A stretch of DNA of 64,000 nt from Isoetes taiwanensis (taxonomy: Eukaryota; Streptophyta; Lycopodiopsida; Isoetales; Isoetaceae): NCBI GenBank assembly GCA_021234155.1, contig JAJEKV010000002.1, positions 40,105,841-40,169,840 of the forward strand, read 5' to 3'. The notes below the pieces were generated by a model, which saw only the letters and a list, made by a program, of their open reading frames with translations, did no database searches and was not told the origin of the DNA. Positions 56,201-64,000 of this stretch are shown here, piece by piece. Each line of letters starts with the position of its first letter. Within the stretch, counting starts at the first letter, position 1. The position numbers and the translations under genes were made by a program.

Positions 56201-58780
56201 TCAACGACAAGAGTATATCTAAGGCAGGTACTTCTTCAACTCAAGGGTCAAGCTGTGCAGATATAAGGATCCATCATCCGAACAATATAGCCCGGCCAGG
56301 AGGAGAGCCATGATGCTTTACTTGCCGGAGAGACCGACATGCATAGAGGGACAAAGGTCGAACCGAAAGCTGGAGAAGTGCTAGCAACCGACTTCTTCCA
56401 CGAAGCCCCTAGAGGCAACAGGAGGACCAAAACCGAAGAGCACAATCAAAGCCACCGGAGGGTACCTCAAGGCAAGAAGACTGAGATAGCACCGTGGAAC
56501 GTGTTAACGCCCAAGCCATGCGATCGAGGGGATCAAACGAGGAAGTTTGGAAGCTCGATGGAGAACCAACTAGGTGAGGCGAGCCGATGACTTGCACGCG
56601 GCATTGCATGCAACTTGGTGAACCCAAGGATGAACGATTCAAAGAACAACTGCAGAAGAGAACAACTCCAGAGGAGTATAGCCAAAGGAATCGCGCACAG
56701 CCTCAAGAGACGCCTCCAAATAGCTTCAAGTATCATGAAGGGGGGAACAATTATTGCCCGAGAACGGGATCAAGAAGCGGTGAAATGTCGGAGCATCAAC
56801 GACAAGCACACCTTAGTTAGAATGTGATGCAAAGCGGTTGTGCCATAGCCGACAAACGTCGGAGGGCCCAAGTATTTCAACAAGTTACCCCGGGGTATGA
56901 GCTGACGTACAAATAGGAGGATATAGATCGTCAACACCATTGCACCGGGAGGAACACCGATGACATTGCCAAGGAGTAGGTGCGCAACTCGAAGGGAGGC
57001 ACAAGGGAGACCTAATAGCTCTAGTAGTATAATTGTAATTATGTAAGCTATATGTTTTGCATGTATAGTTCCCTTGTTATTCCTTCCCTCCCATAGCGTA
57101 ACAGATCAAAGGAAGAGATGTTATGCAAGTTGCAGGGGTGAAGCAATCAACATCGTCAACACTCTTCGGGCAACTCGACGTATGAGGCATCGATGGAGTC
57201 GAAGAAACAATATCGGATACTGAGTCGTCCTTTAGCTGCCAAGACAAAGAGTTCAAGATGAAAGATCTCTTTCAACGGCGCCACCTTCAGGCTTTTGAAA
57301 AGCGGCATGGAAGATTTCAAGTGATCAACTACGCCATCAAAGCCACCAGCAATGAGAGGCTCCTAGCGAACAACGTCAACCTCTACTTCAAAGAGCAGCC
57401 ACTGTCAAGGAGACTGAAGTATCGAGCGACTCGGAAGAACGTTACCTTGCTCCTTCAAGCAGGCAACGAGCGGATGAGCTTCTAGCAAGCTCAAAGATCT
57501 AAGGCCACGGGGCCTAGTAGGTTAAATGTATGGATGGTAACATCCATATTGGGATTAGAAGGCATTTCCAGATATTCTCGCTGAAAGGATTGCCCCAATA
57601 TTGAGCTAAGCGTCAAGATTGGGAAGGAAATGCATAGGAGTAACTATAATTATACACGATTGTTAACAGACATCCAATGTATTGAAACCACTTGGTGAGA
57701 TTGATCTCCTCACTAAGAAGGAATCATTACTAGGATAATTGTTGACCATGTATAAATCTAGTATCTCCTAAAGAATAATCCAACTGAAAGAAAAGAAGTA
57801 ATCTAACAAGTCCGGCCAACTTGTTACGATGACATCAATTCGATTGGTAGGAATATTCCAAGAGTTTAAATAACTAAGAAAGGGGGAATCTCTAGAATAA
57901 TAAAATAATAGTACATGCAAGGTACATCTAAAATAAGAATTATAGTAATCAAATAGTCTTTTGAGACAAAAGGAATTGTCATGATGACAAAACCTTGTGG
58001 TTTAGAATCGTTCTAACTAAGTAGGTAACCCATGCGAAATAAGAAGCGTATAACCTCTTAAGGGGAGAGAATAGATATGACGTTGTGTACAACGTCATTG
58101 AAGGGGTGCAGGACCAATTTCTTTTCGAAGAAAGTGGGAGGGCTCAATCTTATGATTGAACGTACTTGTATCGAATTGACTGACCCGTAGAATAGAGTTC
58201 ACTCCGGCAACGGCCGAAGCGAATAGAGCATAAAATAGATAGATACCTTAGGCTCAGGAGGCCTTCAACGTGCGAGACTGACGTAGTAGCTAACTACACC
58301 AATGAAGTGGAGCAAAACTATGGGAGCAATGCAACGACCAAGTCATCTCCAAAGTACTCAACGCCAGCTCAATGGGTGGATGCGTTCTAGCCTTAGGTAA
58401 GGTAAAAAAGCATGTATTATAAGCTTTAATGTGTCTTATTGATAAGTTAAATATAGATCCTAATAACTGCATAGAAATTGTTGCATGTATATGTATCATA
58501 GGGAAATAAGTTAAATAACAACGATAATGTGAGGTAGCATGTTAATTGATCCTTCGCAAGGACGCAATTCCTTCCAAGGATAGCTATATGACCTCGGGGT
58601 CCTTATAAATATAGATAGAAAATAGAATTCGGATATACTTAAGTATATCTTAGGGATATATTTCCAAGGGTAATGCAGGACCCAAGGAAGAGAATAAGAA
58701 GCACATCTAATTCTTGTGTATGATAATTAAAACCTTGTCTATGTAACAATAGGTCGGAAGTAGGGTTATTGTTTAAATAA
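53300..58780 (+). other. Interior of the LTR element, no domain recognised
   Basis: 53.3-54.0 kb is AT-balanced; 54.0-57.5 kb is GC-richer with many short ORFs on both strands, none with a domain. The ORF at 54601-54954 and that at 57258-57485 are the most open stretches. The change in composition suggests that a foreign segment was acquired or that a former coding region has decayed. Confidence 0.55.
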
Positions 58781-60060
58781 TCGCGATCTAAAAGTCGTTA
58801 AATATTGCAAAGCTTAGAGTAAATTTAATTGTACTATCGGAAGTAATATATCCAATACTATGATAATGTTAATTCATAAATATTACCTTAGGGTAATTAT
58901 GTTAATCACATGCATTAAGGGAGCCAGAAAAAAAAAAAAAAAATTGGCTCAGGCATGTCGATTTGTGTTTAGATTAGTTTCATGTGTAGTTAAGATTAAT
59001 CTGCGCATGCAACCTATGCTTGGTATGGATTGCATGCGTTGTTACCGATGATGAGACCACTACGGTGATCTCTAGGGCGTGGTGTAATGTCAATGTAGGC
59101 ATGACCGCGTTTCCGCCTGGACGAGTGGAAGGTAGATTAGAAAGTCTACTTCTGTCCCACGGAAGTAGATGACCTCGAGAGAAAGGAGGTCATTAAGGAA
59201 TGCATTGATAGGAAAGGCACCTTTAGCCCCATATATGCTTTGATAGGAGGAATCTATCCTTCACGCCCCCCACGCGGGAAGGATATCCTCCACGCTGGGC
59301 AACTAGAGGTGTAGGCATGAGCGGCATATAGGCATATAGGCGCTGTCTCCACGGCCATAATGGAAGATCCACCCTCTTCCTACGCCGGGAGATTAGCCAT
59401 GCATCCATGTAGATAGGTGGGGTGGTCACCATATAACCAAAATTTTTTGTAATAATTAATAATAGGTAGTGTCGACCTGCAGGCCAATAGAGCGCTCCGG
59501 AGGGCAAGGAGGTCGAACTACGAAGGCTTGCAACACAAATTTTGTTATAATGTGTTGCAAGGGATGAAGGGTACCTTAGAAGTGTAAATTTTGTATGAAA
59601 TTGATAAACTTTGATAAACTTAAATGTTGTATTAAGTAAGGTTAATAATTACCTTGCGTGGATTAAGTTATGATGTGATAAGTTAATAGGATAACGAAAT
59701 AGTAATGTCTTAAACATTACCTTAGAGTAATTCTAATAATTAAGATAGTAAGTATGTAATTATAGATATTGTAAAATTAATGCAGGATTTTAAGGTGCGA
59801 AGACCTGCAACACAAATTTTGTTGGAATGTGTTGCAAGGAATGAAGAGTACCTTAAATAATAATTGTATATGAAAGTGTTAAATTGTGATAAACTAAATG
59901 TTGTGATAATAGAAACTAATAAGTACCTTATTTTAGTAGAAGTTACGAATTGACAACTTATTTGATAATGTAATGGCGTAATAATGATTTAAAAATATTA
60001 TCTTAAGGTAATCGTAATAAATGTGTAAGTATTATAGTAGTATATCGTATGCATCAGGTT
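58780..60060 (+). repeat. 3'-proximal repeats with small hairpins
   Basis: CTTGCAACAC...GTGTTGCAAG (59526-59560) recurs near 59800 as CCTGCAACAC...GTGTTGCAAGG, each followed by GGAATGAAG(G/A)GTACCTTA-like sequence. Separately, ATTACCTTAGGGTAAT-type palindromes occur near 58882, 59718 and 60000. Spacing of about 270-280 bp suggests a tandem unit. An (A)18 run at about 58926-58943 interrupts the region. Confidence 0.7.
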
Positions 60061-60123
60061 GATTGCAGGTTAGGAAGATTCCAAGGTGGGGAGAACCCAC
60101 GATGCTGCGGACAACATCATTTC

Positions 60124-60136
60124 AAGGTGGGGAGAA
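60124..60136 (+). promoter_or_regulatory. Polypurine tract
   Basis: AAGGTGGGGAGAA immediately precedes the 3' LTR. A second copy of CCAAGGTGGGGAGAA lies about 45 bases upstream (near 60082). Confidence 0.85.
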
Positions 60137-61840
60137 TGTGACGGCCAAAGACAATGATACGCCCCGGGACGTATATTGTAACCGCCCGCCACACGCCGCA
60201 CCACCCCGATCGACGCGGTATGCCAACGTGTAGCCAAGTGGGTAGCCCCTAGGGGGCAACTTGCTAAGAATGTGCATTAGTATTAATGTGCACATTTTCC
60301 AATGTACACATTAATGTGGGCACACATTTCCATGTGGCCACTTGATGCCAAGTGGGCCATACCCATAGGTGCAATTAATGTGCACATTTTCCAATGTACA
60401 CATTCATTAATGTGCACACATTTCCATGTGAGCACATTTGGGTGCACACATTTCCATGTGGGCACATTTGGCCACCTAGCCCTTAAAGGCAAGTGGGTTC
60501 TTTTTCCCAATTATCCCACATGCCTAAAGGGGATAATTGGAAACCCTAGCCAACCCCTTGTCTATTTAAGTAGGAGAACCCTAACTTGCCCATTTTTCGT
60601 TTCTAGGGTTTTAGAACTCGCTTTGGTCTGCCTCAGCAGCCTAAAACCGCCTCCCCACTCGGCCCGAGAGGATTGCAACGTTAGTTTCCCTTGATTCAAG
60701 CGTTTCAAGCCAGGATGGTCGAGCTCAGTCGAGGAGGAACTCAAGGATGGGGTATTTAGGCAATTTAGTAGTCTAAACCCCATTTCAGCCATCGAATCAA
60801 GAGGGTTTAGCCTCTTAAATTGCCCATAGCAGCCCTCTAGATCTCTAGATAGCAGATTCTAACTAAAGAACCTAACTCTATGATGTAGATTAGATCTAGT
60901 TCTTTAGTTCTCTGTGGAAGTATATGTATGATGTATCTCTATGAACTCCTTGTATTGGGAAGGGGGTAGAGACCTAAAGCTTTGTAGTTGATGCTCCTAG
61001 AGTAGCCTCTCTAGCACACCGTAGATGCGGCCTGTGGTACAAGAGCCACACCGGGTTGTGGGTGAAGGGGCCGACCGGCTTATAAGGAGATTCGTTCGAC
61101 TCTTGAACCATCCCTATGGTGTGTTAGTGTCCGGGGATCATTGTGACTAGGTCTAATGGCTTGTTACCGCTAGCGTGTGGGCAAGGCATGGGCTCGACAC
61201 TCGTGGAGGTAGTGGATATGACCTTCCATTGAGTTCAAGTCGAATACGGCAAAGGGGCCCTCTAGTCACCTTGAGTCAAGATGTAGATCTCTCGGAGGGA
61301 GTGATCCCTACCGCCCCATCGGAACCGGGAGATGAAACCGTGAATAGCCCTTTGGCTATGCATCCGAGGGCTACAGCCAGTCCCAACACTTTTCAGCCTA
61401 CTCGCAAAGTGTGCATGTGGAGGGGCGGATGGAGTGGACAACCCTAAGCCATGTTCTTATGCCGCCCAAATCCATTGCCATGAATTCTCGCCTCGCAATG
61501 AACTCGGAGACCCAAGCCGTCGGGCCCTTCCTTTGAGTCTGAGCCTTGGGTAGGATTTCCTCTATGCATTGTGCTGATCATTGTCTTTTGCAGATGTGAT
61601 GTGCCACCCAGAAGGGTGGGTATATGTGTTGCTCTTATATACTGACATGTATGTTTACGCTTCCGCAGCTAGGTAGGCCCTGAGGGAGACGGGGTACAAT
61701 GACCCTTTCACTCTTCCCACTGGAACCCGTCACGGTTGCAGTGTTATGTGAAGGGCCCTGTATCGGCATGGAGCTGGTATGGGGGAAGAACTCCTGTTTG
61801 TATACGGTGAGTGCACCGTATGCGAGTAGGGGACGTCACA
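60137..61840 (+). repeat. 3' LTR
   Basis: 1704 bp, TGTGACG...CGTCACA. Differences from the 5' LTR are clustered in short GC-rich patches (for example the first 100 bases, near 60650 and near 61380), while runs of over 100 bases between are identical. Confidence 0.92.
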
Positions 61841-61845
61841 TCTAT

Positions 61846-62369
61846 GGTCATTGGGCAGCAAGGACAATACTGCTAAAATGGTATCATAGACCTTGGCTCT
61901 TTCAATCTGTTCCTTATGAGAATCTAGAAGTCATTATGAAAAAGGTTAAGTTGAAAATGATATTGCAGATCAAACATTATCTTATTGACTCTATACAGGT
62001 TCAAGGTGCATTCCACATAAAGTCTGTGTTGGTTGGCTTAGGCCTGGGTGCATTTTGTGGAGAACCTATATTCACTAATGTAAAGGTTCCTCATGGTTTA
62101 TGTATACAATGTAAGATCAAAATTGATATAGATGTCTAATTATATAAACACTCTCACGATCATTGAGACAACCTTATTCGCCTTTTAGGTGACTCCAAGT
62201 GAATTCAGGCTACAGTGCACACTCTATTTTTATGTTAAAGGTCAAAAAATTCCTATACCAAACACAATAAGCTACAAGTCCATTGCACCTAGCCAACAAT
62301 ACCAATGTATACCCTATACACATGAAGACTAAAAACATTGAACAATGTTGACCAACAACAATGCCCTTC
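61846..62369. other. Right flank of the LTR element
   Basis: Open from 61846 to 62139 in one frame (MKKVKLKMILQIKHYL...), but no domain is recognised. 62158-62260 is repeated at 63774-63876. 62354-62369 is the left target-site copy for the next retroposon. Confidence 0.5.
62158..62260 (+). repeat. 103-bp direct repeat, copy 1
   Basis: GATCATTGAGACAACCTTAT...TTCCTATACCA matches 63774-63876 with about nine differences. Copy 1 continues into unrelated sequence; copy 2 is followed at once by a LINE. Confidence 0.88.
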
Positions 62370-63529
62370 GAAACAAGGGCATGAACGGCTTTCTTGGCGC
62401 CTGCGGCTTGGGCGGTGGCAGAGAGGGGGAGATCCGTCCTTCCTCCCTCTCCTTTCCGGCACTGTTGCAGCATCCCTTATCTTCTTCCTTGCTCCAGATG
62501 CTAGTAGGGGTTTTGCTTTTGGATTAAGCAGATTTTGGCCTCCGAAGAATTCCTGGAGATCAATTTTGGAGCTGCTGTAAGGCGGTCTTTTGTGGTCTTG
62601 CTGGTAAGCCACTAACGTGGTTGTTTTGCTCTCAAGTTTCTAAGAGGCTTGATGATTTGATGAAGCAAAAACTGTAGATTTCTAGCAGCCTAGATTCGTT
62701 TCTTGGGCCTGTCTAGTAGTCCATGGATTCTTCTCCATCTCGGCACACTGAAAGGGCGTAGAGCCTATAAGGTGGGGCAAAATTATAGCATCACCATAAA
62801 AGAAAGGTGTTCAGGTTTATATTTCTTCCGGAAATCTAATCTAAAGATGGGTCTTCTGATCACAAAGCTTTTTTCCTTCATACGCTCTTTCTTGCTAGCA
62901 GAAAGATTTAGGATGCTTTCTTGGAAGAAAGCAGAGTAAGTTCATTGATCATTATTCTATGGATTCGAAACAAGATGACAAATTATTTGAGATTGCCGAG
63001 CTAGGGACTTGATTGTGACTAGGACGAGGCTTCCATATCAAGACCAGATATTATGAACCAGGCTTTGGAGGAGAGCTTTGGCGGCTGGGCTGTGTGTCTA
63101 GCTTATTTCGTGTGGGCCGACCGGGCACATCCCAACAATGCAAAGATCTCTTTTAATTTCTCATTTGGTATCCAATCAGATAATCGATTAAAGATTGAAG
63201 CACATGTGCCTTCTACGGCGAGAAAGGAGGAGCTCGCCGATTACTCTTTTGTCTTTTTTCTCTTCATCTCTACTTTTGCAGAAGGTTGTTTTAGAGCATT
63301 CAAGATTTATCTGCAGTTTCTGGAAAATGAGTATTTTGCTCCTGTAGTACTCTGTTGTTAAACGGAAGAAGAGGTTGAGAGAAGACTTATATATACTGTA
63401 GCTGCAGATATGAATTCAAATCCATATGGGATCATTTGTGCTTAAATTATATCTGATCCATAAGGGATCTTTGTATTGTAATTTTTCCTATCTGATCAAT
63501 ACAAAAACTTCTTACTTTCAAAAAAAAAA
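62370..63529 (+). mobile_element. Poly(A) retroposon, 1.16 kb
   Basis: AACAACAATGCCCTTC (16 bp, one base shared with the A tail) is at 62354-62369 and 63530-63545. The insert ends in a poly(A) run (63520-63529) after CTTACTTTC. No ORF above 102 codons and no recognised domain. It could be a retroposed transcript (processed pseudogene of an unidentified gene) or a non-autonomous LINE derivative. The duplication length and pure A tail match the retroposon at 32640-34608. Confidence 0.88.
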
Positions 63530-63773
63530 AACAACAATGCCCTTCTTTCTACCCATCATCTAAATGAACCATATGCACTAGCATTTCTTGACTTAATAAC
63601 CATTTTAAACATTGCAATTTCCAACTATTGAATGTGCCTAGAAAATACTCTACATCAATGTACCATAATTTACCATAATTTGCCATGAATGTTAGTTAGA
63701 CTTTGATTAAGATTCGCCTTGTGAACTATTGTTGGTCTTTCGCCTTTTGCTAATCTTATTTTAGAAATATTAA

Positions 63774-63876
63774 GATCATTGAGACAACCTTATTCGCCTT
63801 TTAGGTGATTCCAAATGAATTCAAACTACAGTGCACACTCTATTCATATGTTAAAGGTAAAAAAATTCCTATACCA
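63774..63876 (+). repeat. 103-bp direct repeat, copy 2
   Basis: Partner of 62158-62260. Confidence 0.88.
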
Positions 63877-64000
63877 CGGCGAGTCATCTGCGATCTTTAG
63901 GGTGGGGCGTGGAGTTCGCCAGGGAAGCCCTTTGGCGCCCTTCCTCTTCACCATTGTTGCGGAGGCCCTCTCATAGTTGTTGACTTCCGCAGTAGAGGCG
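63877..64000 (+). CDS. LINE reverse transcriptase, cut by window end
   Basis: FRVGRGVRQGSPLAPFLFTIVAEALS is the RT motif upstream of the YADD box (GVRQGSPLSP type). The match starts abruptly after the 103-bp repeat, so this copy is 5' truncated. A stop follows EALS (63975-63977), so it is probably broken. GC-rich relative to the flank, like the LINE at 43345. Confidence 0.8.

Larger units (their letters stand above)
50290..61840 (+). mobile_element. Complete 11.55-kb LTR retrotransposon without recognisable gag-pol
   Basis: TCTAT flanks both ends (50285-50289 and 61841-61845), a perfect 5-bp target duplication. LTRs of 1702 and 1704 bp begin TGTGACG and end CGTCACA. A tRNA-Met initiator primer site follows the 5' LTR, and a purine tract precedes the 3' LTR. 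The 8.1-kb interior shows no protease, RT, RNase H or integrase motif in any frame; the longest ORF is about 117 codons. It is therefore a large non-autonomous element (LARD-like), dependent on proteins made elsewhere, or a heavily decayed one. High LTR similarity argues for a fairly young insertion. Confidence 0.9.

Noticed and set aside
61699-62139. 146-codon ORF as a gene
   Set aside because: It crosses the 3' LTR end and the target duplication, so it is an artefact of the junction.
1-64000. tRNA and rRNA genes
   Set aside because: No A-box/B-box pair or rRNA core sequence was recognised by eye on either strand; tRNAscan-SE and Infernal would be decisive.

Overview
The window looks like a piece of a very large land-plant nuclear genome, probably a homosporous fern. 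Evidence: a single-exon plant PLS-class PPR gene, plant-type fragments of VPS53 and an NRT2 nitrate transporter, spliceosomal introns, and dense nesting of plant-type transposable elements. The fern assignment is an inference from PPR style and repeat load; no marker here fixes the species. Only one ordinary host gene looks intact, the PPR gene at 37476-39533. Almost everything else is mobile DNA or its debris.

Layout. 1-5020 is the right part of a Ty1/copia element whose pre-integrase region is split, in frame, by a 5'-truncated LINE (661-1860). The copia element itself sits in the leader of a minus-strand LTR element (5021-6800). 6.8-10.3 kb is low-coding. 10267-10720 is a broken PPR gene, and 11460-12581 a PIF/Harbinger transposase. 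12735-17500 is a decayed minus-strand Helitron with a Ty3/gypsy integrase tail and other DNA inside it. 18891-19911 and 20333-29034 are two head-to-tail arrays of a terminal-hairpin element with Helentron-like or split-direct-repeat structure. 29.0-32.3 kb holds a microsatellite, a Mutator-like MITE and a perfect inverted repeat. 32350-37300 is a Harbinger-like TIR element carrying fragments of VPS53 and NRT2 and, nested in it, a poly(A) retroposon encoding a LINE ORF1-type protein. After the PPR gene come decayed tandem repeats rich in TTCTAGAA (40.9-45.5 kb) with a LINE 3' end inside. A second broken LINE is at 46.7-48.2 kb. 50290-61840 is a complete 11.55 kb LTR element with near-identical LTRs but no recognisable gag-pol. 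The window ends with a poly(A) retroposon (62370-63529) and the start of another LINE (63877 on).

The most unusual signals are structural. (1) Terminal repeats of the 18.9-29.0 kb element vary between its two arrays yet stay complementary. (2) A hairpin shared by that element and a LINE 3' UTR keeps its core while its outer stem changes on both sides, and its loop is GAAA in two copies and TTCG in the third. (3) A short hairpin just before the microsatellite tail of several LINEs shows paired changes. (4) The 11.5 kb LTR element carries five copies of a nested hairpin in its leader, spaced about 213 bp, and other hairpin repeats near its 3' LTR. All were found by eye; none was folded or searched computationally.
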